A stretch of DNA of 56,569 bases from Vibrio rotiferianus CAIM 577 = LMG 21460. Its GTDB lineage: Bacteria > Pseudomonadota > Gammaproteobacteria > Enterobacterales > Vibrionaceae. The DNA is taken from the NCBI RefSeq assembly GCF_002741985.1, contig NZ_APHW01000107.1, positions 1 to 56,569 on the forward strand, given 5' to 3'. The translations under genes and the position numbers were made by a program. Below are positions 35,435 to 44,714 of this stretch, one piece after another (within the stretch, counting starts at the first letter, position 1; each line of letters opens with the position of its first letter). The notes under the pieces were generated by a model, which saw only the letters and a program-made list of their open reading frames with translations, ran no database searches and was not told where the DNA came from.

Positions 35435-36111
35435 CCGAAAGTTGGGGCTATATTGGTAAAATTCCTTCTAAGGGGGACTTTATCAAGGAAGGATTACCAT
35501 CTGAGTTTGTTTCACAGTTTCATGATTGGCAACAAGCCGTGTTAGCGGTGAGCAAAGAGCAGTTAAATGAGACTTGGGTTGAGTTATTTCTTAATGCTCC
35601 AATTTGGCACTTTGCTTTAGACCAAAATTATATTGGAGGTGCTACTTATATCGGCACTTTGATTCCGAGTGTCGATGCCGCTGGACGTTATTTTCACTTT
35701 TCTGTAGTTAGGCCGGTTCGCGGCCGGGCTATTGATTACTGGGAAAGCCGGGATTGGACTCAAACGACAGAACGCTTGGCCCTTGAGGTATTAGGTGATG
35801 AGTTTCAATTTGATAAGTGGCATCACAATTTAAAAGAAACCGGTGAAGGTTTAGATACCATAGAGCCAACTAGTTATATCGCAGAGTTGTTAGATCCGAG
35901 TACCTCGAACGCCGTGTTTAGATTTTCGGAGTTGTTCGGTCAACGAGTTTTGCTAAACCACATGCTCGCCACAAAGGGAAATCATCCGTGTTTTTGGTGG
36001 ACTGAGGGGGCACAAGCTGTGGAGTCATCGATGGTTATCACAAGTGGCTTGCCTTCAATTGGCCAGTTTTCAGCGATGCTTGATGGAAACTGGAAACAGT
36101 GGGGATGGTAG
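35416..36111 (+). CDS. tagF: T6SS-associated protein TagF (ImpM/SciT family)
   Basis: The 231-residue protein carries the TagF signatures WGYIGKIPSKGDFI, NAPIWHFAL, GTLIPSVDAAGRYFHFSV and CFWWTEG. By family knowledge TagF represses T6SS activity post-translationally, acting on Fha. It overlaps the end of tssM and is followed within 5 bases by the PppA phosphatase; in some bacteria TagF and PppA are fused, which fits this adjacency. Confidence 0.92.
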   Translation: MSTNLITESWGYIGKIPSKGDFIKEGLPSEFVSQFHDWQQAVLAVSKEQLNETWVELFLNAPIWHFALDQNYIGGATYIGTLIPSVDAAGRYFHFSVVRPVRGRAIDYWESRDWTQTTERLALEVLGDEFQFDKWHHNLKETGEGLDTIEPTSYIAELLDPSTSNAVFRFSELFGQRVLLNHMLATKGNHPCFWWTEGAQAVESSMVITSGLPSIGQFSAMLDGNWKQWGW

Positions 36112-36115
36112 TAGA

Positions 36116-36908
36116 GTGAATTGGAATTATTTTACATTTGCGAAGAGCCACGCCGGCAAGGTAAGACCATACAACGAAGATGCTTTATTGGATATGACCG
36201 AAAAAAGAGTCTGGGTTGTTGCTGACGGAATGGGGGGGACACTGCGCTGGTGATATCGCAAGCCAGATGTTAGTTGATCATATTGAGCGCAGAATTATCG
36301 ACGACGATGTAAGCAGTATTGATGATTTGAGAGTCACAATACAACAAGCAAACGCGGCTATATATCAATACGCGCAATCGGAACTAGATGGGGCAACAAT
36401 GGGAACAACTTTGACATTGTTATTCATCAATGATGGTTACTTTCATTGCCTGTGGGTTGGAGATAGCCGAATCTATCAACTCAGGCACAATGTTTTTACT
36501 CAGAAAACTCGTGATCATAGCCAAGTAATGGATTTGGTTGACCAAGGCTTACTGGCGTTGGAGGACGCAGAATCACACCCGCTAGCGAATGTAATAACTA
36601 GAGCAATTGGTGTTGATGAATATGTCACTATTGATCAGGTTTCTGGTCAACTTTTGGACGGTGACCAATTTTTGCTATGCAGTGATGGATTAACGAAAGA
36701 ACTTAGTGACCAAGAGATTAAAGCTACGCTACAAGCTGATACGGTGAGTCAAGCTGGGCTAGCGCTATTGCATTCAGCTTTGGTGAGAGGGGCGAGTGAT
36801 AACGTCACTTGTACGATCGTAAAAGCGCGTAGCGATAAAGTCGCGTTGGAAGTCGATGGTAACAATGATGCGACGATTCCTGTCTTTATGAATGGAGGCT
36901 CTAGATGA
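36116..36908 (+). pseudogene. pppA: T6SS PP2C phosphatase PppA, frameshifted in a G7 tract
   Basis: From GTG 36116 (VNWNYFTFAKSHAGKVRPYNED) the protein runs through WVVADGMGG and breaks at the G7 tract 36232-36238. The other frame gives HCAGDIASQMLVDHI, MGTTLTLLFINDG, WVGDSRIYQL, FLLCSDGLTKEL and GASDNVTCTIV, all PP2C metal and phosphate motifs. One G fewer joins them as DGMGGHCAGD, an intact enzyme of 263 residues. It dephosphorylates Fha, reversing PpkA. It overlaps tssA by 4 bases (ATGA). The break probably reflects homopolymer miscall. Confidence 0.88.
36232..36238 (+). repeat. G7 homopolymer breaking pppA
   Basis: Seven G residues in the codons for DGMGGH; six restore the frame. Confidence 0.9.
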
Positions 36909-38036
36909 ATACCAACTCTCATTTGTTTGATTGGTATGAGGCTGCATTGGAGCCAATTAAGGGTAGTTTGGCTACCGGAATTGATCCCAGAGAAGATGTT
37001 TCCCCGCAGTCCGCATACTATCGATTAAAAGATCAACGTATGCTTGCCCGAAATGAAGAACGTAATGCAATCATCGAAGAAGAATCCATATTGCTCCATA
37101 GCGGGTTATGGCGAGTATTCTTGGAAGAGGTGCCTGATGTCTTGTCAAACCAAGCCAAAGACCTTGAGTTTGTCGCTTGGCTAATAGAAGCATTGACTCG
37201 ATTGTATGGGTTTAGAGGGATGGGTATCGGCTATGAGCTAGCAACCGGTTGGTAGATACTTACTGGGATGATATCTATCCCATGCCTGATGAAGATGGGA
37301 TGGAAACGCGTATCTCCTCGCTAATTGGTCTAAATGGGATTGAGTCAGAAGGTACGCTAATATTTCCAATTGCTTCTATTCCTTTAACTGAAATGGGCAT
37401 TGATCAGGCATTTGCCTATTGGGAGTATCAACAGGCCGTAGACTTAGAGCGATTAGATGAAGATAAGCGTCGTTATAAGGTTGATGGGGGAGCGATTGAA
37501 CTGGCTAAGATTCTTGAAACGGTAAAAACGACCTCTGATGAGTTTTATGTCGATTTAATAGCCGACCTCGAGTATGCAATTGCTTCATTTAGTAAATTTT
37601 CTGAAACGTTAGATAAAGCTGTTGGTGATGTAACACCTAGCTCTTACATATCTCAAAAGTTAGATTCAATACTCTCGGCACTTAAGCATGTGCTTGGGGG
37701 GGGCGTTACCCAAGCCAAAGGGGAAAGGCAGAAACCATCAACGATGAGCTTGAACAAGATTATGTTCCAGAAGAGATTATTTCTCAGGTCGACTCAACAG
37801 AGCTGTTAGCAACCAATATGCGCTCGAGAGAGCAGGCAATCAATCAGTTACAGAATGTCGCGGATTTTTTCCGTGAAACGGAACCTCACTCACCAGTTTC
37901 TTACACCATCGAGCAAGTGATTCGTTGGTGTGGAATGCCTCTGCCAGATTTATTGGCGGAACTAATTTCCGATGGGGATGCAAAAAACAGCTATTTCCGT
38001 CTGGTTGGCATAGCAAATCAAAACAATGAAGGATAA
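36905..38036 (+). pseudogene. tssA: T6SS TssA (ImpA family), two frameshifts
   Basis: Three frame-shifted pieces form one TssA. 36905-37255 holds the ImpA N-terminal part and stops at ATGW near 37250. One added base in the GGTTGGTA stretch joins it to VDTYWDDIYPMPDEDGMETR, the conserved ImpA_N motif. The second piece breaks at the G8 tract 37696-37703; six G would continue through ETINDELEQDYVPEEIIS to the C-terminal domain with REQAINQLQNVADFFRETEPHSP and YTIEQVIRWCGMPLPDLL, ending at 38036. Intact it would be about 377 residues, a baseplate/sheath assembly chaperone. Two lesions in one essential gene point to sequence error, though genuine decay cannot be excluded. Confidence 0.85.
37696..37703 (+). 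repeat. G8 homopolymer breaking tssA
   Basis: Eight G residues; six reconnect the two halves of the TssA reading frame. Confidence 0.9.
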
Positions 38037-38048
38037 AGGGAGAACGGT

Positions 38049-38573
38049 ATGACGAGTATCCACTCGAAACTATCACGAGTAAGGAAGCCTCGTGTTCACA
38101 TTACCTATGATGTTGAAACAGAAGGCGCAACGCTTAAAAAAGAGCTTCCTTTTGTTGTAGGCGTGATGGGGGACTTTGCTGGACAGAACACTTCGGAGTT
38201 AAAGCCTCTTAAAGATCGCCGATTTATTCAAATTGACCGGGATAATTTTGATGATGTGCTAAAGAAAATGAGTCCATCTGTTCGGTTCAAGGTTGCGAAT
38301 AAGTTAGCGAATGACGACTCGGAATTCGCAGTAGATTTGAGTTTTAATTCGATGCAAGACTTTGAACCCGCGGCAATTGTTAATCAAGTTGATCCCTTGC
38401 GTAAGCTAATGGAAACAAGAAATAAATTGAGAGATCTGATGACCAAAGTCGATCGATCTGAAGAGTTGGAAAATATCCTCGAAGATGTTCTGAATAATAC
38501 CGACAACCTTACGAAGTTGGCACGAGAGCTAAAACTTGGTAAGCAGGAACCAAGTAAAGAGGGGGCTGAATAA
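38049..38573 (+). CDS. tssB: T6SS contractile sheath small subunit TssB
   Basis: The 174-residue protein has RKPRVHITYDVETEGATLKKELPFVVGVMGDFAG and FIQIDRDNFDDVL, classic TssB/VipA features (long strings shortened here to the opening RKPRVHITYDVE and VVGVMGDF). The C-terminal helix LEDVLNNTDNLTKLARELK is typical. TssB pairs with TssC to build the contractile sheath. Its stop overlaps the tssC start by one base, so the two subunits are translationally coupled. Confidence 0.95.
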   Translation: MTSIHSKLSRVRKPRVHITYDVETEGATLKKELPFVVGVMGDFAGQNTSELKPLKDRRFIQIDRDNFDDVLKKMSPSVRFKVANKLANDDSEFAVDLSFNSMQDFEPAAIVNQVDPLRKLMETRNKLRDLMTKVDRSEELENILEDVLNNTDNLTKLARELKLGKQEPSKEGAE

Positions 38574-40066
38574 TGAGTACTGAACTTGAAAAGCAACTCG
38601 ATCCAACAGTAGAAGAGCAGTCTTACTCATTTTTGGAGCAAGCGATTGGAGCTACTAAGCAAACGGAAGCTTCTCGTGCAGAAGAGTTGATTAAAACTCT
38701 TACTGAAGAAGCTATGAAAGGTACCGTCTCGTGGAATAAAAACCTAACAGTTACTTTTCGTGAAGCAATAACTCTACTAGACAAGCAGATTTCGGAGCAG
38801 TTATCTGAAGTCATGCACCACCCGGAATTACAGAAGTTAGAGGGTTCTTGGCGTGGGTTAAACTATCTAGTGATGAACTCAGAGACAAGCTCTTCATTGA
38901 AAATTAGAATGATGAGTACAACCAAGAAAGAGTTGCACAAAGATTTGAGTAAAGCGGTTGAGTTTGACCAAAGCCAGATCTTTAAAAAAGTCTATGAGTC
39001 AGAGTTTGGTAGTGCAGGCGGCGAACCATATGGCGCTCTTATCGGTGACTATGAGTTTACAAATCATCCGGAAGATATCGAAACACTTCGTCTAATGTCG
39101 AACGTAGCGGCTTCTGGCTTTTCTCCATTCCTTTCCGCAGCATCACCTGCTTTATTTGGTTTCGATGAATGGACTGAGCTCTCTAAGCCTCGTGATCTTG
39201 AGAAAGTCTTTGAATCACTTGAGTATACTCAGTGGCGTTCTTTTAGAGAAAGTGCGGATTCACGCTTTGTAAGTTTGACGATGCCAAAAGTACTTGCTCG
39301 ATTACCATATGGCGAAGCGACCTCACCCGTTGAAGAGTTTGGGTTTGAAGAGTTTGATGTAGATGCGGTTTCAGGCGTCGCCGTCAATGCGGAGCACAAT
39401 GATTACTGTTGGATGAACTCTTCATATGTGTTGGGTGCAAAATTGACAGATGCATTTTCAAAATACGGTTTCTGCACCGCGATTCGAGGCGCTGAAGGTG
39501 GTGGGCGTGTAGAAAATCTACCAACTCACTTCTTTATGAGTGACGATGGTGATCCGGACATGAAGTGTCCAACTGAAATTGGTATTACTGATAGACGCGA
39601 AGCGGAGCTAGGTAAGCTTGGGTTTTTACCACTGTGTCACTACAAGAATACCAATTATGCTGTTTTCTTTGGCGCTCAAACCTGTCAAAAACCTGCTAAG
39701 TATGACTCACCAGATGCAACAGCAAATGCTGCTATCTCAGCTCGACTACCTTATATGATGGCAACTTCACGTTTTGCACATTACTTAAAAGTGATGGCGC
39801 GAGACAAGATAGGTAGTTTCATGGAAGCTGAAGATGTTGAATCATGGCTAAATCGATGGATCCTCAGTTATGTCAATGCGTCCGAAGGCGGTGGGCAAGA
39901 GATCCGTGCGAAATACCCTCTGGCGGATGCTCGTGTACAAGTGAAAGAGATTCCTGGAGCTCCAGGTTCATACAACGCGGTCGCTTGGTTAAAGCCATGG
40001 CTACAAATGGAAGAGCTAACGACCTCTTTACGTTTAGTCGCTAAAATTCCCCAATCAGGTGGATAA
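38573..40066 (+). CDS. tssC: T6SS contractile sheath large subunit TssC
   Basis: The 497-residue protein shows the TssC/VipB core: HHPELQKLEGSWRGL, VEFDQSQIFKKVYESEFG, GGEPYGALIGDYEF, VAASGFSPFLSAASPALFG, LPYGEATSPVEEF, FCTAIRGAEGGG, and a C-terminal NAVAWLKPWLQMEELTTSLR strand. It polymerises with TssB around the Hcp tube and is recycled by ClpV. Full length, no anomalies. A second TssC-like gene follows. Confidence 0.96.
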   Translation: MSTELEKQLDPTVEEQSYSFLEQAIGATKQTEASRAEELIKTLTEEAMKGTVSWNKNLTVTFREAITLLDKQISEQLSEVMHHPELQKLEGSWRGLNYLVMNSETSSSLKIRMMSTTKKELHKDLSKAVEFDQSQIFKKVYESEFGSAGGEPYGALIGDYEFTNHPEDIETLRLMSNVAASGFSPFLSAASPALFGFDEWTELSKPRDLEKVFESLEYTQWRSFRESADSRFVSLTMPKVLARLPYGEATSPVEEFGFEEFDVDAVSGVAVNAEHNDYCWMNSSYVLGAKLTDAFSKYGFCTAIRGAEGGGRVENLPTHFFMSDDGDPDMKCPTEIGITDRREAELGKLGFLPLCHYKNTNYAVFFGAQTCQKPAKYDSPDATANAAISARLPYMMATSRFAHYLKVMARDKIGSFMEAEDVESWLNRWILSYVNASEGGGQEIRAKYPLADARVQVKEIPGAPGSYNAVAWLKPWLQMEELTTSLRLVAKIPQSGG

Positions 40067-40118
40067 CAGCCTAGTGCGCAACAAGCTCTGTTAATAATCG
40101 AAGAGTACTTATTAGGTC

Positions 40119-41624
40119 ATGAATACGAAATCTGGATTGAATTTTGTTGAACCGACTCAGTTAAAACACGAGTTTGTCGACAGTGGTCATGCAGAACTAG
40201 ACAGCTATTGGTTTTCTAATTTTTTAGATTTATCTGATTCAATACTCTCGGCGCGAATGTGGTTGGAAGGGTCAAAATCTGAGAGCTTGGAAATGTTTCG
40301 TCATAGCCTAATGAGTACTATCAATCATATCGATGAGCTATTACAAAATCAGTTGAATGAAATTATTCATCATCCAACATTTCAAAAACTGGAGCGCACT
40401 TGGATTGGCACGCAATATCTTTGCGAGCAGATAGACAAGCAATCTGTAGATACGGTGAAGATAAAGGTAATGAGTGCGACTTGGGAGGAGATTAGCAAAG
40501 ATTCACTGAAAGCAATTGAGTTCGATCAATCTGCACTTTTCAAATTGATTTACCAAAATGAATACTCCATGCCGGGAGGAGAGCCTTTTGGTGTTTTGAT
40601 TGGGGACTATGAGCTTGGAAACAATGCCAGTAAACTCGATAAAGATATCTCGGTGGTTCGTAAGATCTCTCAAAGTGCGGCTGCCGCGTTTAGCCCATTC
40701 ATTTTCTCGGCTTCGCCAGAGATATTTGGTGTCGACAGGTTTTGTGATTTGTCATCGATAAAAGAGTTTTCATCTCAGTTTGAGCAAATTGAATATTTAA
40801 AGTGGCGAGAACTTAGAAATTCTGATGACTCTAAGTTTATAGGGATGACAGCTCCCAATGTCTTGTTCCGTTTACCCTATCAGTCGGATGGTTCGAGAGG
40901 TGAGCATTTCGTCTTCGAAGAACGTGTAAAGCTTTCAGACAAAGAGCTTTTATGGGGAAGTGGGGCGTATTGCTTTGCCGCAGTTGCGATCCGAGCATAC
41001 CAAGAGCATGGCTGGTTTACTCATATTAGGGGAGTTAAGCAAGGGGACTATAGCCAGGGTTTGGTTGTTGCTCCAGCACGTTCGAAGCTGAAGTTAGACG
41101 CCAAAAATTACCGCGAGCGTTGTCCGTTAAATTTAAAGTTATCTGAAAAGAAAGAGCAAGCGCTTTCAGATTGTGGCTTTATCCCAATTTCTCCTGTAGC
41201 TGAAACAGATATGGTTGGGTTGATGTCTAATGTCTCCATTTATCAATCTAAAAAATACCAAGACAAAACAGTTGAAGTGAACGACAAGTTAACTTCCATG
41301 CTGCAGTATACCTTGTGTGTATCACGAATTGCTCATTACATTAAAGTGATGGGGAGAGATAAAGTTGGTAGTTACCAAGATGCGAGTGTGATTGAGAGAG
41401 ATTTTCAAAAGTGGTTGCACCAATACACAACAGCCTCTGATGAAGCATCAGATGAATTGAGGGCAAAGTACCCTTTAAATGAAGCTCAAATAAGAGTGCG
41501 TGAAAAACGAGACAGCCCGGGACACTACTATTCAACTGTCCATCTAAGACCTCATTTTCAGTTAGACCAAATGGTCTCAAGTATTAAATTAATAACAGAG
41601 TTATCACCAGAACACTCTGCATAA
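40119..41624 (+). CDS. Second TssC-like sheath protein (ImpD type)
   Basis: The 501-residue protein aligns end to end with the neighbouring TssC by eye: HHPTFQKLERTWIGTQYL, IEFDQSALFKLIYQNEYS, GGEPFGVLIGDYEL, AAAAFSPFIFSASPEIFG, FTHIRGVKQG, and HYYSTVHLRPHFQLDQM. It has a different N-terminal arm of about 40 residues and weaker conservation in the central region. Some T6SS clusters (imp loci) carry such a pair, ImpC and ImpD. It may cap or modulate the sheath rather than form its bulk. 52 bases separate it from tssC and 10 from tagJ, so it is in the same operon. Confidence 0.88.
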   Translation: MNTKSGLNFVEPTQLKHEFVDSGHAELDSYWFSNFLDLSDSILSARMWLEGSKSESLEMFRHSLMSTINHIDELLQNQLNEIIHHPTFQKLERTWIGTQYLCEQIDKQSVDTVKIKVMSATWEEISKDSLKAIEFDQSALFKLIYQNEYSMPGGEPFGVLIGDYELGNNASKLDKDISVVRKISQSAAAAFSPFIFSASPEIFGVDRFCDLSSIKEFSSQFEQIEYLKWRELRNSDDSKFIGMTAPNVLFRLPYQSDGSRGEHFVFEERVKLSDKELLWGSGAYCFAAVAIRAYQEHGWFTHIRGVKQGDYSQGLVVAPARSKLKLDAKNYRERCPLNLKLSEKKEQALSDCGFIPISPVAETDMVGLMSNVSIYQSKKYQDKTVEVNDKLTSMLQYTLCVSRIAHYIKVMGRDKVGSYQDASVIERDFQKWLHQYTTASDEASDELRAKYPLNEAQIRVREKRDSPGHYYSTVHLRPHFQLDQMVSSIKLITELSPEHSA

Positions 41625-41634
41625 GGAAAAAAAG

Positions 41635-42429
41635 ATGCAATGGAAAGATCTATTAGCACAATCAGAACTAGACTCTGCTTTGAATGTGATCACCGATAAT
41701 ATTAAAGGTGAACCAAAAGATGCAAACCTTCGCAGCGTGTTTATAGAGTTATTGTGCATCAAGGGCGATTATGAGCGCGCAGATGAGCAGTTGATGCAGT
41801 CGATAAAGCTATTTCCAGAATACCTAGCTGGCGCTAGCCAACTAAGACACCTTGTGAAAGCCGCGCAGGCTCGTGCGGATTTTGCTTTTGGAGCCGCGTC
41901 GGCGCAAATCCTTGGAAAAAATGAGCAAATGACTAAGTCTCAGGTTGATTTAAACCTTGCTTTTACTAGCTCCAATTTTGAGCAAGCCCTAGCACTATCT
42001 CGGAAGCTTGAATCAGACAGAACCATTGAACCATTTGTCGTCAATGGTACTGAAACATTAGATGTTAGAGATATTGATGACCGACTAGGTGGCTATCTAG
42101 AACTTTTCTCAAGTAAAGGGAATTACTTCCTAGTTCCCCTTAGTAGTGTTGTGTATTTAGAGTTGAAACCCGCCCAAACAATCCTAGAAAACATTTGGCG
42201 ACCAATAGAATTTGATATTGAAGGATTAGGTGAAGGGGAAGCTCATATGCCTTTAACCTATATTGACTCTGAGAGTAATGCTCAGAAACTCGGACGGGAA
42301 ACAGATTGGAAACCGTTTGGGGAAAAAGTTTTTCTTGGTCAGGGGCAAAAATGTTGGCTAGTCGGTGATGATTCGTTACCAATCTGCAATCTAACTACTC
42401 TGGAGCGTCAGGTTGAGGTACCACAGTAG
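41635..42429 (+). CDS. tagJ: T6SS accessory protein TagJ (ImpE family)
   Basis: The 264-residue protein has an N-terminal TPR-like region (VITDNIKGEPKDANLRSVFIELLCIKGDYERAD is cut by helix breaks; the repeat core is LRSVFIELLCIKGDYERA) and an ImpE C-terminal domain with WRPIEFDIEGLGEGEAHMPL and WLVGDDSLPICNLTTLE. In P. aeruginosa the homologue binds the TssB N-terminus and links ClpV to the sheath. It fits between the sheath genes and tssE. AAGGAAAAAAAG precedes the ATG. Confidence 0.9.
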   Translation: MQWKDLLAQSELDSALNVITDNIKGEPKDANLRSVFIELLCIKGDYERADEQLMQSIKLFPEYLAGASQLRHLVKAAQARADFAFGAASAQILGKNEQMTKSQVDLNLAFTSSNFEQALALSRKLESDRTIEPFVVNGTETLDVRDIDDRLGGYLELFSSKGNYFLVPLSSVVYLELKPAQTILENIWRPIEFDIEGLGEGEAHMPLTYIDSESNAQKLGRETDWKPFGEKVFLGQGQKCWLVGDDSLPICNLTTLERQVEVPQ

Positions 42430-42432
42430 AAT

Positions 42433-42894
42433 ATGGTCGGTGCATCAATAATCGATAAGCTAATAGATAGTGAGCCTTCATCTCGAATCGAAAAAGACTT
42501 TCCGATCACACAGCAATGTGTTCTTGATAACTTATTGAGGGATTTAGAAGCAATGCTTAACAGCCGTATTGGTTGGACGGCATTACCTGATGATTTGTTG
42601 GAATTGCGTTATTCGATACTGAACTATGGTTTACCTGATTTTTCATCAATGCCATACAGTAGCCAAGATGGTCAAAAGCAGTTGTGTGACATTGTAAGCA
42701 CTGCAATTAAAGAGTTCGAACCTCGTTTGAAAGAGGTATCTGTATCCATTGCAAATGAAAATAACTCAATAGACCGCTCTCTAAGTTTAAGAATTGGTGC
42801 GGTGTGCTTGATCGACAAAAGCATGCACAAAGTTACGTTTAATTCTGCAATTGAACCAGTCAGCCTAGGAATGAAACTGAGTAAAGCAAAATGA
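42433..42894 (+). CDS. tssE: T6SS baseplate subunit TssE (gp25-like)
   Basis: The 153-residue protein has LLRDLEAMLNSR and a GLPDFSSMPYSS segment, typical of gp25/TssE, with EPRLKEVSVSIA toward the end. TssE is part of the baseplate wedge with TssFG and initiates sheath polymerisation. It starts 3 bases after tagJ and its stop overlaps tssF (ATGA), showing close coupling. Confidence 0.92.
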   Translation: MVGASIIDKLIDSEPSSRIEKDFPITQQCVLDNLLRDLEAMLNSRIGWTALPDDLLELRYSILNYGLPDFSSMPYSSQDGQKQLCDIVSTAIKEFEPRLKEVSVSIANENNSIDRSLSLRIGAVCLIDKSMHKVTFNSAIEPVSLGMKLSKAK

Positions 42895-44714
42895 GCGAAG
42901 ATTTTCTAAAGTATTATAATCGTGAACTGGCTTATTTACGCCATAAGGGACAGGAGTTTGGGGAACAGTACCCTAAAATTGCCTCTAGGCTACGAATTAG
43001 TGAAGAACAAGTAGATGACCCTCATGTTGAACGTTTACTCGAAGGCTGTGCTTTTTTAACCGCTAGAATCAGGCAGAATTTAGACAACAGTTATCCTCAG
43101 TTTACTGAAGCCTTAGCTGGGCAGCTATTTCCGGATTTTCATGCTCCAATTCCATCAATGTCGATCATAAAAATGCGTTGCTCTGACTCTACCACAGATC
43201 ATTTTGAAGTACCGGTAGGGGAAAAGGTAGTAATAGGAGCCCCTGGCTTTAAAGAATGCGAGTTTAGAACGTGTTATCTCACTAAGATGTACCCAGTTGA
43301 AGTGGTGAATAGCTCGTTCGAAAACGCACCTGTAAAGCCGGTAGGATCGAGATGGGAATCGAAAGCGCAATCTATGCTAAAGGTCTGTCTTTCATCAAAT
43401 GATGAGGAAAGTTCATTAGCCGATTTAGGTGTTGAATCTCTAAAGTTCTATCTAAATGGCCAACCTCAACTATCTTTGCGACTTTATCAGATGGTATTTC
43501 AACACTTGATTGGGATTTCATTCGTTATTAATGGCAAGGAAGTTCATTCCGTTTCGAAAAGATGTATTAAAGAGGTTGGATTCTCCGATTCAGATCGAGT
43601 TGTACCATATAGTAAAAGAAGCTTTTCAGGATCGCGTTTGCTTGTTGAGTACTTACATTTTCCTCAAAAATTTATGTTTTTTGAGCTAGATAAACTCCAA
43701 TACGACTCGATTGGTAGCACTCATGAGTTGGAGATCAATTTCTATTTTGATGTAAGTGACGATTGGCTACCTAAACAAGTGGGTGAGGATAGTCTCATGC
43801 TTGGTTGTACACCAATCATCAATTTGTTCCAAAGTACGATGGAGCCCCATCGATTAACACCTTCGGATTATGACTATCATTTGGTTCCTCAATACCAAGA
43901 TGCAGAGAGCACAGAAGTTGTTTCTATCTCTGATGTGACCTTAAGAAACTGGAATAAAGCATATAAAAACCTCCCTAGTTATTACTCTGGTGAGCATACC
44001 CATTACCTAGGAAGTGGTGAAATATACTGGCTGATGAGGAGAGAAGATAAGAACTGGGCAGGGGGATATGATGAACCTGGGCGAGAAACCTATTTGTCTT
44101 TCGTTGATAAAAAGCATCAAATCTTTGCTCCCGAAAGTAGAGAAAATTGGTTGATGTATGTCCAAGCTAAATGTTGCAATCGAAACCTTCCTCAAAAGTT
44201 ACCATTTGGTGGCGGGCTTCCCGAAGTAGCCTTACCCGACGTAAATGACAATTTTTCTAGTGTGAAGTGCCTCACTTCTTTATCTGCAACCATTAGACCA
44301 GAAATGGATGAAAGCACCCGTTGGCAGTTAACCAAGCTTCTGACTCTGAATCACTTTTCTGGCGAAGATGGGTTATCTACATTAAAGCAGACACTAAACC
44401 TCTTCGCTTTCAATGGTACAGCAGAAACAAAGGCGCTGGTTGATTCATTAGTTCATCTTGAATATGAGAAGAGCACGGGACGTATAAGCGCTGGAGGCAA
44501 AGTGGGCTTTGCGCATGGAATCAGAATTACGCTGATGATTTCCGACCAAATCCTACCGCCAGAGCAGATTTTTCTATTAGGAAGTGTACTGTCTATTTAC
44601 TTTTCTCAATACGCTGAAGTCAACATTTTTACCCAGCTAGAGGTAAAACTTAAGTCGACCAGTAAGCGCTTTCATTTATGGCCAGCGATGACAGGAGAGA
44701 AGCCACTCCTATGA
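42891..44714 (+). CDS. tssF: T6SS baseplate subunit TssF
   Basis: The 607-residue protein opens with the TssF signature YYNRELAYLRHKGQEFGEQY and DPHVERLLEGCAFLTARIR, then YPQFTEALAGQLFPDF. The C-terminal ILPPEQIFLLGSVLSIYFSQY is also typical. TssF dimers form the core of the wedge with TssG and TssE. Start and stop overlap its neighbours by 4 bases each. Confidence 0.95.
   Translation: MSEDFLKYYNRELAYLRHKGQEFGEQYPKIASRLRISEEQVDDPHVERLLEGCAFLTARIRQNLDNSYPQFTEALAGQLFPDFHAPIPSMSIIKMRCSDSTTDHFEVPVGEKVVIGAPGFKECEFRTCYLTKMYPVEVVNSSFENAPVKPVGSRWESKAQSMLKVCLSSNDEESSLADLGVESLKFYLNGQPQLSLRLYQMVFQHLIGISFVINGKEVHSVSKRCIKEVGFSDSDRVVPYSKRSFSGSRLLVEYLHFPQKFMFFELDKLQYDSIGSTHELEINFYFDVSDDWLPKQVGEDSLMLGCTPIINLFQSTMEPHRLTPSDYDYHLVPQYQDAESTEVVSISDVTLRNWNKAYKNLPSYYSGEHTHYLGSGEIYWLMRREDKNWAGGYDEPGRETYLSFVDKKHQIFAPESRENWLMYVQAKCCNRNLPQKLPFGGGLPEVALPDVNDNFSSVKCLTSLSATIRPEMDESTRWQLTKLLTLNHFSGEDGLSTLKQTLNLFAFNGTAETKALVDSLVHLEYEKSTGRISAGGKVGFAHGIRITLMISDQILPPEQIFLLGSVLSIYFSQYAEVNIFTQLEVKLKSTSKRFHLWPAMTGEKPLL

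Noticed and set aside
40119..41624. The second TssC-like gene as a degenerate pseudogene
   Set aside because: It is open over its full length with conserved fold motifs and tight operon spacing, so it looks functional.
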